DNA of 12,372 bases, taken from the NCBI GenBank assembly GCA_020025545.1, contig JAHHRX010000036.1, forward strand, positions 1 through 12,372, read 5' to 3'. The notes beneath the pieces are model-generated. The model worked only from the letters and a program-made list of their open reading frames with translations. It was not told the origin of the DNA and searched no databases. Every line of letters starts with the position of its first letter. Within the stretch, counting starts at the first letter, position 1. The DNA is from Oscillospiraceae bacterium (lineage in GTDB: Bacteria > Bacillota > Clostridia > Oscillospirales > Oscillospiraceae). Made by a program: the position numbers and the translations under genes. This document shows positions 1-7,674 of this stretch, one piece after another.

Positions 1-16
1 CCTCTAGGGTCGTCAT
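1..16 (-). CDS. start of a minus-strand gene cut by the left edge
   Basis: Read on the minus strand, an ATG at 16-14 opens a frame (M-T-T-L-E) that leaves the window. Seven bases upstream of the ATG is an excellent Shine-Dalgarno, AAGGAGGA (complement of 23-30), and further upstream is a good promoter (67-95). Only five codons are visible, so no function can be assigned. The combination of ribosome site, spacing and promoter is why I call a real gene here. It is transcribed divergently from the glycogen genes. Confidence 0.55.
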
Positions 17-66
17 GACCATTCCTCCTTCTGCCCAATCTAAAAATCGGGAATTTTGTTGTGGGT

Positions 67-95
67 ATTATAGCATGAAGTGCCGCAGAACGCAA
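67..95 (-). promoter_or_regulatory. extended -10 promoter for the leftward gene
   Basis: On the minus strand there is a perfect TATAAT (complement of 67-72), preceded by TGC, giving an extended -10. Exactly 17 bases further upstream is TTGCGT (complement of 90-95), a weak -35. Transcription would start near 60 and read left, with a leader of about 45 nt before the ATG at 16. The perfect -10 with TGn and the correct placement make this credible; the -35 is poor. Confidence 0.6.
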
Positions 96-360
96 CGAAA
101 AAACGTGAATTGGTGTTTCGGATTGTTTCGTATCGCATCGGTAATCAGAAATGCAGATGATTGTTATTATAAACGAAAATTAGCATATGTATTTGGCATA
201 AGTGCCGAAAATATAACTATAGTTGGCAATTGTGTTGACGAAAAAGGGAAATACAATTATTCTGGTATCAAGGATCAACTGATGTTTTGCGCGAAACAAA
301 ACGAAAAAACACGGTTGCACGGACACTGTGGCAGACTGGATGGATGAAAGGGATGGGCAA
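96..360. other. AT-rich intergenic stretch with no recognised gene
   Basis: This stretch is more AT-rich than the coding DNA to its right. It contains an open frame (15-347, + strand) that overlaps the leftward promoter and has no ribosome site or recognisable motifs, so I do not call it a gene. A purine-rich stretch (AAAGGGAT, about 348-354) just before 361 is the ribosome site for the truncated debranching enzyme. No convincing rightward promoter was found. Confidence 0.5.
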
Positions 361-495
361 ATGAATTTCAGTTACGGAAGACGGGATTTTTTAAGCCTGC
401 CTGATGCACAGAAAATCATGTTTTTGTCCACCAATGGTCTGGGCGGATATGCCTCTGCCACCGCAGCATTTTCTGCCTTGTCAGGACGCTGGTAA
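361..495 (+). pseudogene. glycogen debranching enzyme, N-terminal fragment (44 aa)
   Basis: The 44-codon frame starts at ATG 361 behind AAAGGGAT. It reads NFSYGRRDF and then LSTNGLGGYASATAAFS. The 'F-x-Y/F-G-R...' start followed by 'TNGLGGYxSxT' is the signature of the N-terminal domain of bacterial glycogen debranching enzyme (amylo-alpha-1,6-glucosidase; usually about 650-700 aa). Similarity stops at about codon 40, and the frame ends at TAA 493-495 where TraX-like sequence begins in another frame. The catalytic domain is entirely missing, so no debranching activity can be expected. Its position directly upstream of malQ and glgP fits a former glycogen-degradation operon. The fragment keeps its ribosome site, so it may still be translated as a short peptide. 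Confidence 0.7.
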
Positions 496-794
496 CGGCA
501 GCTGCGCTGGGCTGGTGCATCATGCTCCACGTGGACGAGGGTGTGCCATTGATTTTGGTCATTTGTGTGTTATGGCTGTTTCGGAAGAATACACTCTATC
601 GGAACTTTATCGGTGCCTCAGCGGCGGTTGTGTGCAGTTTTATGTCGCCGTTCTATCTGGCATCCCCTATGGGGTTTCTTGCCGTGCATTTCTACCACGG
701 AAACAGGGGAGAGGGCAGCCGATTCCTGCAATACGGTGCATATCCGGTTTTGCTCCTGCTGACCGGAATCATCGCCATCCTCATCAGAGGGTAA
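483..794 (+). pseudogene. TraX-family membrane protein, C-terminal fragment
   Basis: The frame open through 483-794 encodes about 100 residues with roughly three hydrophobic segments. It ends HFYHGNRGEGSR...YGAYPVLLLL...IRG. An 'HxYNGKRG' motif followed by 'YxxYPxHLLxL' is the C-terminal hallmark of the TraX family (PF05857), which includes the F-plasmid pilin acetylase and many Firmicutes integral-membrane acyltransferase-like proteins of about 230-250 aa. The N-terminal half is missing: upstream, the sequence becomes the debranching enzyme in a different frame. An internal ATG at 522 has no good ribosome site. The final Pro-x-His of the family reads Pro-Val-Leu here, another sign of decay or divergence. 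The stop (792-794) lies 29 bp before malQ. The family call rests on the C-terminal motif only. Confidence 0.6.
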
Positions 795-823
795 GTAAAT
801 GGTCTAGAGAGGAATGATTTGTT

Positions 824-2338
824 TTGAGAAAAGCTGGGATCCTGATGCCGATTTTCTCCCTGCCGTCTGCATACGGAATTGGGACGATGGGGAAGGCAGC
901 TCGTGATTTTGTAGATTTTTTGGTAGAGGCAGGGCAGAGCTGCTGGCAGCTGCTCCCTGTGGGACAGACGGGGTACGGGGACTCCCCCTACCAGTCCTTT
1001 TCGTCCTATGCAGGCAATCCATACTTTATTGACTTGGATGAATTGGCAGCCGATGGACTTTTAATGCCAGAGGAGTACCGGAATCTCAATTGGGGGGATG
1101 ATCCGGAGAAGGTTGATTATGCACTGCAATATGTTACCCGTTATCCGGTTTTGCAAAAAGCTTGCCAACGGCTTGTGGAAAGAAATGATGCCGCGTTTGC
1201 TGTTTTCTGCCGGGAGCATGCCTACTGGTTGGAGGACTACGCCCTGTATATGGCGATTAAGGAAAAGAATGGCTCTGCCTCTTGGTTTGAATGGCCGGAA
1301 CAGGAGCGTCTGCGCCATCCGGATGCATTGGAACGGGCTCGGAAGGAGCAAAAGAATGCACTGGACTTCTGGAAGGCGGTGCAGTTCCTGTTTTTCCGGC
1401 AGTGGGATGCGCTGAAACGCTATGCAAACCACAAGGGCATTACCATCATCGGTGATTTGCCCATCTATGTGGCGGCGGACAGCGCAGATGTGTGGGCTGA
1501 CCCAAAACAGTTCCAGCTGGATGAGAATGGATATCCCACTGAGGTGGCAGGATGTCCCCCGGATGACTTCTCCGAAGACGGTCAGCTGTGGGGAAATCCG
1601 CTCTTTGACTGGGAATACATGAAACGCGATGGATACCGGTGGTGGCTGCGCCGAATCGATTTTCAGTTCCGCATCTATGATACGCTGCGCATCGACCACT
1701 TCCGTGGATTTGATGCATATTATGCCATCCCCTATGGCGATCAGACGGCTCGGAACGGTCGTTGGAGAACCGGCCCCGGAATCGACTTTTTCCGGACGGT
1801 CAATCGCGAATTGGGCCGGCGGGATATCATTGCAGAGGATCTGGGCTTTCTGACGGATTCTGTCAGAAAGCTGCTGCGGCAAACCGGTTATCCCGGAATG
1901 AAGGTGCTGGAGTTTGCCTTCAGCAGCCGGGAAACGGGCAGCGATTACCTGCCATATTGCTACGGGCCACACTGCGTGTCCTATGCAGGCACCCATGATA
2001 ACGATACAATCATGGGATGGATGGTCAATGCGCCTGAGGAGGATGTGGCGTATGCCAAGGAGTATCTGCGGCTAAACGAGGCAGAGGGATATCACTGGGG
2101 CATGATGCGTGGAGCATGGGCATCTGCTGCCGATTTGGCGGTGATGCAGCTCCAGGATGTGCTGGGATTGGGAACAGAGGCCAGAATGAATATCCCCTCC
2201 ACCTTGGGCGGAAACTGGCAATGGCGCGTATTGCCCGGAGCCTGTACTGCTGAGCTTGCAAAGAAACTGCACCGGGATATGGAAGTGTATCAGAGACTTC
2301 CTCAAAAAAATCAGAAAAAATCTGCTCAGAAGAGTTGA
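824..2338 (+). CDS. malQ: 4-alpha-glucanotransferase (amylomaltase, GH77)
   Basis: A cytoplasmic enzyme that transfers alpha-1,4-glucan segments between maltodextrin or glycogen-derived chains, releasing glucose and making chains long enough for phosphorylase. The 504 aa match the usual ~500 aa of bacterial MalQ. The N-terminus reads GILMPIFSLPSAYGIGT and TGYGDSPYQSFSSYAGNPYF, both typical of GH77. The catalytic triad is intact: Asp291 in LRIDHFRGF (nucleophile), Glu338 in AEDLG (acid/base) and Asp392 in GTHDNDT (transition-state Asp). The C-terminus carries NIPSTLGGNWQWR. The start is TTG at 824, ten bases after AGAGAGGA (806-813); family N-termini begin about here and no ATG fits better. 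It is separated from glgP by 18 bp and so is cotranscribed. The promoter is probably upstream of the debranching/TraX stub. Confidence 0.97.
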   Translation: MRKAGILMPIFSLPSAYGIGTMGKAARDFVDFLVEAGQSCWQLLPVGQTGYGDSPYQSFSSYAGNPYFIDLDELAADGLLMPEEYRNLNWGDDPEKVDYALQYVTRYPVLQKACQRLVERNDAAFAVFCREHAYWLEDYALYMAIKEKNGSASWFEWPEQERLRHPDALERARKEQKNALDFWKAVQFLFFRQWDALKRYANHKGITIIGDLPIYVAADSADVWADPKQFQLDENGYPTEVAGCPPDDFSEDGQLWGNPLFDWEYMKRDGYRWWLRRIDFQFRIYDTLRIDHFRGFDAYYAIPYGDQTARNGRWRTGPGIDFFRTVNRELGRRDIIAEDLGFLTDSVRKLLRQTGYPGMKVLEFAFSSRETGSDYLPYCYGPHCVSYAGTHDNDTIMGWMVNAPEEDVAYAKEYLRLNEAEGYHWGMMRGAWASAADLAVMQLQDVLGLGTEARMNIPSTLGGNWQWRVLPGACTAELAKKLHRDMEVYQRLPQKNQKKSAQKS

Positions 2339-2356
2339 GCATGGAGGAAACATTGT

Positions 2357-4630
2357 ATGGAAATGGTTGAATTGAAGAAGATGATTGAAAATCTGACACA
2401 GGAACGGTTTTCTTGTTCTCCTGAAGCGTGTGACGATCAGCAGCTTTATGAAGTACTGCTGGTTCTGACCCAGCGCATGGCTCAGGCTCGCTCTGCTCCT
2501 GAAACCGGACGCAAACTATACTACTTTTCTGCAGAATTTTTGGTTGGCAAGCTGCTGTCTAACAATCTGCTGGCTCTGGGTATTTTTGATCAGGTTCGTG
2601 AGCTGCTGGCAGAAATGGGCCATGATATCGGCGCCATTGAGTCCGTGGAACCGGAGCCTTCCTTGGGTAACGGCGGTCTGGGGCGTCTGGCTGCCTGTTT
2701 CCTGGACTCCATTGCCGCTTTGGGGCTGCCCGGTGACGGTGTAGGGCTCAATTACCACTATGGCCTGTTTATGCAGAAGTTCCGGGACAATAAGCAGATG
2801 GAGCTGCCCAATGCATGGATTGAGAAGAACAGCTGGCTCATCCCGACGGATGCCGCTTTCACGGTTTCGTTTGGGGGCTTTGACCTGACTGCAAAAATGT
2901 ATGATGTGGCAGTGCCCGGTGCAGGGAATGAATATGCCAACCGTCTGCATTTGTTTGATGTGGAGAACCCAGGCGCCCAGCCGCTATCTGGAATTGATTT
3001 TGACAAGACCGATATCACCCACAATCTGACTTCTTTCCTGTACCCGGATGACAGCGATGAAACAGGCCGCCTGCTGCGTGTCTACCAGCAGTATTTTATG
3101 GTGTCTGCCGGTGCTCAGCTTATTTTGAAAGAGCTGGAGGAGCGTGGCTATCCCATAGAGGAACTGTCTGAGCACGTTGTGGTCCAGATCAATGATACGC
3201 ACCCATCTATGATCATTCCGGAGCTGGTTCGTCTATTGACGCAGCGGGGAATGGAGATTGGTGCGGCCATCGAACAGGTGCGCCGCAGCTGTGCCTATAC
3301 CAACCACACCATTTTGGCAGAGGCTTTGGAGAAGTGGCCCATTTCCTTCATCGAGAAGGTTGCGCCCCAGTTGGTTCCTGTTATCATGGAACTGGATCGT
3401 AGAGTGAAAGAGGCATATCCTGATGCGAAGGTTGCAATTGTGGATGATCAGAATCTGGTACACATGGCCCATATGGATATTCACTATAGTTTCTCTGTCA
3501 ATGGTGTTGCCCAGCTCCATACCGATATCCTTGTGAATTCTGAGCTGAAGAATTTTGCGGACATTTATCCGAGTAAGTTCAACAACAAGACCAACGGTGT
3601 CACATTCCGTCGCTGGCTGGAGGTTTGCAACCCTGCACTGGCTGGGCTGATCGATGGGTGCATCGGCAAGCAGTGGCGGCAGGATACAGAAAAGCTCAGC
3701 AAGCTATTGGAGTTTGCCGATGATGATGTCGTCCTGCAGCGTCTGTTGGATATTAAACAGGAGAACAAGAACAGATTGTGCCGCTTTCTGAAGGATGAAC
3801 AGGGAATCGAATTGAATCCTGAGTCTGTCTTCGATATTCAAATCAAACGATTGCACGAGTATAAGCGCCAGCAGATGAATGCGCTGTATGTGATTTATCA
3901 GTATCAGCAAATCAAGTCTGGTGTTCGTCCAGAGCGTCCCGTCACAGTGATTTTCGGCGGCAAGGCTGCGCCTGCCTATGTAATGGCTAAGAATATCATC
4001 CACCTGATTCTGTGCCTGAAACAGCTTGTGGAGAATGATCCTGAGGTTCGTCCTTGGCTGCGTGTTGTTATGGTAGAAAACTATAATGTGACTTGGGCAG
4101 AGCGCCTGATTCCGGCCTGTGATATCTCTGAGCAGATTTCTTTGGCATCCAAGGAAGCCAGCGGCACCGGCAACATGAAACTGATGGCGAACGGTGCGGT
4201 AACACTGGGTACCATGGATGGTGCCAATGTGGAGATTGCCCAGCTGGTAGGTGAAGAAAATATCTACACCTTTGGCACAGACAGCGATACGGTCATTGGG
4301 TTGTACGATCATGCAAGCTATAAGGCCCTTGACTACTATCACCGTCCTGCTGTGGAAAAGCTGGTGGATTTCATCATATCGCAGGAACTGCTCCAAATTG
4401 GGGATCCTGTGAAACTTACCGAGTTGTGGCGTGATATGAAACAAAAAGACTGGTTCATGGCTCTGCTGGATGTGGAGGCGTACATTGCGGTGAAAGAGCG
4501 TGCAATCCATGACTATGGCAACCGCAGACAGTGGGCTAAGAAAATGATCGTAAATATCGCAAAGTCCGGGTTCTTCTCCTCTGACCGTACGATCCGCCAG
4601 TATAATGAAGATATCTGGCACTTAAAGTAA
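2357..4630 (+). CDS. glgP: glycogen/maltodextrin phosphorylase (GT35)
   Basis: A PLP-dependent enzyme that releases glucose-1-phosphate from the non-reducing ends of alpha-1,4-glucans. The 757 aa are at the short end of the bacterial family (about 750-815), without the eukaryotic N-terminal regulatory extension. Visible landmarks are EPSLGNGGLGRLAACFLDS (glucan/active-site loop), NDTHPS, RLHEYKRQQMN, and the cofactor motif EASGTGNMKLMANGA with Lys608 as the Schiff-base lysine. In that motif the usual Leu/Met two residues before Gly-Ala is Ala, a small deviation from the PROSITE pattern. The start ATG 2357 has GGAGGA at 2343-2348 with an 8-base gap. It follows malQ in one operon and ends before the hairpin at 4669. 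MalP-like versus GlgP-like preference cannot be decided from the sequence. Confidence 0.97.
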   Translation: MEMVELKKMIENLTQERFSCSPEACDDQQLYEVLLVLTQRMAQARSAPETGRKLYYFSAEFLVGKLLSNNLLALGIFDQVRELLAEMGHDIGAIESVEPEPSLGNGGLGRLAACFLDSIAALGLPGDGVGLNYHYGLFMQKFRDNKQMELPNAWIEKNSWLIPTDAAFTVSFGGFDLTAKMYDVAVPGAGNEYANRLHLFDVENPGAQPLSGIDFDKTDITHNLTSFLYPDDSDETGRLLRVYQQYFMVSAGAQLILKELEERGYPIEELSEHVVVQINDTHPSMIIPELVRLLTQRGMEIGAAIEQVRRSCAYTNHTILAEALEKWPISFIEKVAPQLVPVIMELDRRVKEAYPDAKVAIVDDQNLVHMAHMDIHYSFSVNGVAQLHTDILVNSELKNFADIYPSKFNNKTNGVTFRRWLEVCNPALAGLIDGCIGKQWRQDTEKLSKLLEFADDDVVLQRLLDIKQENKNRLCRFLKDEQGIELNPESVFDIQIKRLHEYKRQQMNALYVIYQYQQIKSGVRPERPVTVIFGGKAAPAYVMAKNIIHLILCLKQLVENDPEVRPWLRVVMVENYNVTWAERLIPACDISEQISLASKEASGTGNMKLMANGAVTLGTMDGANVEIAQLVGEENIYTFGTDSDTVIGLYDHASYKALDYYHRPAVEKLVDFIISQELLQIGDPVKLTELWRDMKQKDWFMALLDVEAYIAVKERAIHDYGNRRQWAKKMIVNIAKSGFFSSDRTIRQYNEDIWHLK

Positions 4631-4668
4631 GACACACGATGAGGGATTTGATTTCGTTAAAATAAAAC

Positions 4669-4705
4669 TGGGAGACATGAAAACATCATGTCTCCCATTC
4701 TATAT
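4669..4705 (+). terminator. hairpin terminator after glgP
   Basis: A perfect 12-bp stem (TGGGAGACATGA pairing with TCATGTCTCCCA) closes a 5-base loop, 39 bp after the glgP stop. The following T-run is weak (TTCTATAT), so termination may be partial, but no other structure competes here. It ends the malQ-glgP unit. Confidence 0.7.
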
Positions 4706-4823
4706 GAAACACTGTTTCAGAAAGTTCATGGAGGACGCCTTTGACGATAAGTCACAGGCATTGCTCATGTTTTTACATAAAGCTTACAAAAAGGCGGCAG
4801 AAAAGGGAGCGAAAAAGATTTAA
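4704..4823 (+). CDS. orphan 39-aa basic helical ORF, probably a gene remnant
   Basis: The frame from ATG 4704 to TAA 4823 gives 39 aa. It can be extended in frame to ATG 4677 inside the terminator stem. It contains FMEDAFDDKSQALLMFLH followed by a Lys/Ala-rich tail KKAAEKGAKKI, which looks like the amphipathic C-terminal helix of a larger protein. There is no Shine-Dalgarno and the frame starts within a terminator. It is more likely a stub left after a deletion than a working gene. I do not recognise the parent family. Confidence 0.3.
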   Translation: MKHCFRKFMEDAFDDKSQALLMFLHKAYKKAAEKGAKKI

Positions 4824-4841
4824 AATACGATGTAGATTCTA

Positions 4842-4861
4842 TTGCCTGTTGATACAGGTCA
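4842..4861. repeat. imperfect inverted repeat upstream of the SLH protein
   Basis: TTGCCTGT, a TGAT spacer, then ACAGG-T-CAA form an inverted repeat with one bulged base. It ends 7 bp before the GAGGAGGGA ribosome site of the next gene. The position suits an operator or a 5'-UTR hairpin. No clear -35/-10 pair was found beside it, so its role is inference. Confidence 0.3.
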
Positions 4862-4882
4862 ATCAATGAGGAGGGAAATGAT

Positions 4883-7150
4883 TTGAAATTCAATCTCAAA
4901 CGAATCGCATCGGTGGGCTTATGTCTGGCCCTGGGAGTCCAGCTTTCCACTGTGGGCTCCGCCGCCGCTCCTGCGGCTGGCTATGAAAATGGAACAGCCT
5001 TAAATATCAGTCAGATTGGCAGGTATGCGTCCGGCCAGTTTAACGTGGATGGCGGCGTCATGGAGATCGTGTCCTACAACAGCTGGAACGGCTGTGCCTA
5101 TGCGATCAATGGTCAGAGCGGCCTGCTGACCGCCATTCCGCTCTCTGGTATGACCGTGGGGGGCAGGGTAGACCAGCTCACCGGAACGGACATTGATGTA
5201 AAGGCTCTGGTAGAGGCAGAAGACAGCAGTTTCCATTATGGAGATATGACCTCTGTGGCTATTTCTCCGGACAATACAACGCTGGCCATTGCCCTTCAGG
5301 CGGAGGAATACGACCAGCCGGGCCGTGTGGCGGTCTTTACCTGTCACGAGGATGGTACCATCTCCCTCAAGGGACTGGTGGAGACTGGTATACAGCCCGA
5401 TATGGCCATCTTTGCAGATGCAAACACAGTCCTCACCGCTGATGAAGGTGAGCCTAGAATGGGATATGGTGCAAAAGTGGTCGACCCCAAGGGTTCGGTC
5501 ACGGTCATTGACGCTGTCTCTATGACCGGAACCGTGGTAGGCTTTGACACCTTTGACAGCCAGCGTGAGAGCCTGACCAATGGGCAGGTAATCTTGCAAA
5601 AGGACACCAAACCATCTGCCGACTTGGAACCGGAGTACGTCGCCGTCTCCGGCGGAAAAGCCTTTATCACACTGCAGGAGGCAAACGCTATAGCGGTTCT
5701 GGACATCGCATCCAAGACCTATGATGGCATCTATTCCGTGGGCTTTGAGGAGTACGGAACCACCCCTGTGGATATTGACAAGAAGGATCACGCCTACGCC
5801 CCCAAGACATATGAGAACCTGCTGGGGGTCCGTATGCCGGACGGCATTTCTGCCTTTTCCGCAGACGATCGAACCTATCTAATCACCGCCAACGAGGGAG
5901 ATGCTCGGGAGTGGGGCGACGAGGAGCTGGGCACTGCTTATCTCAATGAGGATGCACGAGACTTTGGTGAGGCGGGAATGACCTCTCCCACCGGGGCTAT
6001 CACGTCAGAAAATTCTGGACTTAAGGGAAAAGTGGTCTTTTTCAACAGCGCCGACTACGATGGTTTGGCGGCAGACAAGGACTATCTCTACGGCGGTCGT
6101 TCCTTCACCATCTATGAGGTGACAGAGGACGGTCTTGCTGAGCTATTCACCAGCGGGGACGACTTTGAGTCCTTGACTGCTCAATATCTCCCGGAATACT
6201 TCAACGTCTCTAACGACAACGCAGCGATTGATGATCGCTCCGGCAAGAAAGGCCCCGAGCCGGAAAATGTGACAGTGGGTCAGGTCGGGGGCAAAACCTA
6301 TGCCTTTGTGGCGCTGGAGCGCACGGGTGGTATTATGGTCTACGATGTGACCGATCCCACCTCCGCCTCTTTTGTTAACTATATCAACACCCGGGACTTT
6401 GCGTCCATTGTTCCTGGCTCTGAGGAGTATGATGGGGAGGAACTGGATAAGTGGGTTACACATGGTGAGGTAGCCCCCGAAGGTTTGGCGTTTATCCCAG
6501 CTGGAGACAGTGTCACCGGAGAGGCTCTGCTGCTGGCTGCCTGTGAGGTGTCCGGAACGATGGCGGTCTATCAGGTGGGGGGAGAGCCCCTGTCCGCTCA
6601 CCCCTTCTCCGACGTGGCAGAGGACGCAGCGCATAATGACGCTGTGGCCTATGCCCATGAAAACGGGCTCATGTCCGGTGTCTCTACGGATGCTTTTGCT
6701 CCGGATCGATCTGCTGGACGTGCAGAGTTGGTATATGGCCTTTGGAAGATTGCGGGCGAGCCAGTGGTCAATTATGCAATGGACTTCCGCGATGTAGATG
6801 AAAGCGCCGAATACGCAGAATCGATTCGCTGGGCGGCCAGCGAGGGGATTGCAGTCGGATATGGCAACGGCCTCTTTGGGGCGGATGACAGCGTAACCCG
6901 GGAACAGCTGTCAACGATGATTTTCCGCTACACCCAGAAGAACGGAGGGAGTACCGCACAGGTCGGTCAGCAGTCGCAGGACTACTCGGACGTAGACCAG
7001 GTTGCCCCATACGCACAGGAGGCCATGGCCTGGGCGGTGAACGAGAACATCCTTCCTGCCAGCGGCACAGATATGCTTAATCCGTTGGGAACGGTTACAC
7101 GTGCCCAGACCGCTGCTATCCTGATGCAGATTTCTCAGCACATGAAGTAG
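4883..7150 (+). CDS. secreted choice-of-anchor I protein with three SLH motifs
   Basis: The protein is 755 aa, beginning with a signal peptide (basic MKFNLKR, a hydrophobic core, likely cleavage after VGSAAA near residue 30). Residues ~40-560 match the 'choice-of-anchor I' repeat-type domain, which I read as beta-propeller-like. Landmarks are YNSWNGCAYAING, VLTADEGEPRMGYG, EYVAVSGGKAFITLQEANA, LITANEGDAREWG, DYLYGGRSFTIYEV and GIMVYDVTDP. Three S-layer-homology motifs follow at about 575-620, 635-685 and 701-751, starting FSDV, FRDV and YSDV. SLH repeats bind pyruvylated secondary cell-wall polymer, so the protein should be displayed on the wall. The start is TTG 4883 just after GAGGAGGGA (4868-4876); the ATG at 4878 meets a stop at once. 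The domain family occurs in secreted proteins of uncertain activity, some annotated as alkaline phosphatase; I claim no reaction. It is a single-gene unit on its own. Confidence 0.88.
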   Translation: MKFNLKRIASVGLCLALGVQLSTVGSAAAPAAGYENGTALNISQIGRYASGQFNVDGGVMEIVSYNSWNGCAYAINGQSGLLTAIPLSGMTVGGRVDQLTGTDIDVKALVEAEDSSFHYGDMTSVAISPDNTTLAIALQAEEYDQPGRVAVFTCHEDGTISLKGLVETGIQPDMAIFADANTVLTADEGEPRMGYGAKVVDPKGSVTVIDAVSMTGTVVGFDTFDSQRESLTNGQVILQKDTKPSADLEPEYVAVSGGKAFITLQEANAIAVLDIASKTYDGIYSVGFEEYGTTPVDIDKKDHAYAPKTYENLLGVRMPDGISAFSADDRTYLITANEGDAREWGDEELGTAYLNEDARDFGEAGMTSPTGAITSENSGLKGKVVFFNSADYDGLAADKDYLYGGRSFTIYEVTEDGLAELFTSGDDFESLTAQYLPEYFNVSNDNAAIDDRSGKKGPEPENVTVGQVGGKTYAFVALERTGGIMVYDVTDPTSASFVNYINTRDFASIVPGSEEYDGEELDKWVTHGEVAPEGLAFIPAGDSVTGEALLLAACEVSGTMAVYQVGGEPLSAHPFSDVAEDAAHNDAVAYAHENGLMSGVSTDAFAPDRSAGRAELVYGLWKIAGEPVVNYAMDFRDVDESAEYAESIRWAASEGIAVGYGNGLFGADDSVTREQLSTMIFRYTQKNGGSTAQVGQQSQDYSDVDQVAPYAQEAMAWAVNENILPASGTDMLNPLGTVTRAQTAAILMQISQHMK

Positions 7151-7639
7151 TCATTCGGGCGGTCATTCCAAGCGGATTGGCTCACGCCAAAACAAGTGAA
7201 CCTTTATAAGTGTGCGAAATGCTTGGGTGCACATTGCATTTGCAGCATCTACAAACGCCTCAGAGAAAGGAAAAGGGATTGATTTGTTTTGGTGCTCTTC
7301 AAATTGTCCGGACTGGTAGAGAATTAAAGGATAATGTGTTGCGTGAACTCACTTGGAAACGATGTGATTGCAATGCAGCAGAGGGTATTCGGGTGACAAA
7401 GGAAGAGAACGACTCATTCGGCTGAAAACCGGAAGAAAATCCATAAAATATGCGAAATCGTATAAAATGGATAAGCTTTAGCACGGGAGGCAGCCAGCGT
7501 TCTACAAATTGTCAATTAATGCCTTCTATGGCGGACATAAAAGCAGAAAACAAACGGATTCTGTATATAAAGTGGGACGAAAATGCAGATTTTGTGCCGC
7601 CATTGTGGGGAAAGATACGCCTAATTCCAGTCGGGACAC
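7151..7639. other. 489-bp stretch without a recognised gene
   Basis: Base composition drops to AT-rich after the SLH gene. Two + strand frames of about 65-70 codons (7210-7425 and 7450-7650) have no ribosome site and no family resemblance, and I treat them as chance. No strong terminator follows 7150; there is only a 4-bp CCAA/TTGG stem at about 7168-7180. The frame through 7520-7645 contains a CxxC-like KCRFCAAIVG, possibly a stub of a zinc-binding protein, but there is too little to name. The right end leads into the promoter at 7640. Confidence 0.5.
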
Positions 7640-7668
7640 TTGATTTCTGAAGAAAAATAGTGTATAAT
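7640..7668 (+). promoter_or_regulatory. near-consensus sigma-A promoter
   Basis: TTGATT (7640-7645) is followed by exactly 17 bases and a perfect TATAAT (7663-7668). Transcription would start near 7675. This is the best promoter in the window. What it drives is not an immediately adjacent ORF but the structured, terminated transcript at 7675-7886, and by read-through the ugd remnant and possibly capEFG. Confidence 0.8.
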
Positions 7669-7674
7669 ATGACC

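Noticed and set aside
15..347. A 110-codon + strand frame at the left edge
   Set aside because: It overlaps the leftward promoter and ribosome site, has no Shine-Dalgarno of its own, has odd Cys/Arg-rich composition and matches no family I know.
404..817. A 137-codon + strand frame rich in Cys, Pro and Arg
   Set aside because: It is an alternative frame across the debrancher/TraX scar; the TraX-like frame explains the DNA better.
1061..1996. A 311-codon minus-strand frame
   Set aside because: It lies wholly antisense to malQ, whose motifs and length are fully explained; it arises from codon bias.
3704..4621. A 305-codon minus-strand frame
   Set aside because: It is antisense to glgP, with no ribosome site and no recognisable domains.
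5000..5791. A 263-codon minus-strand frame
   Set aside because: It is antisense to the SLH protein, which has clear domains along its full length.
7210..7650. Two short + strand frames (71 and 66 codons)
   Set aside because: They have no ribosome sites and no family likeness, and the second runs into the strong promoter.
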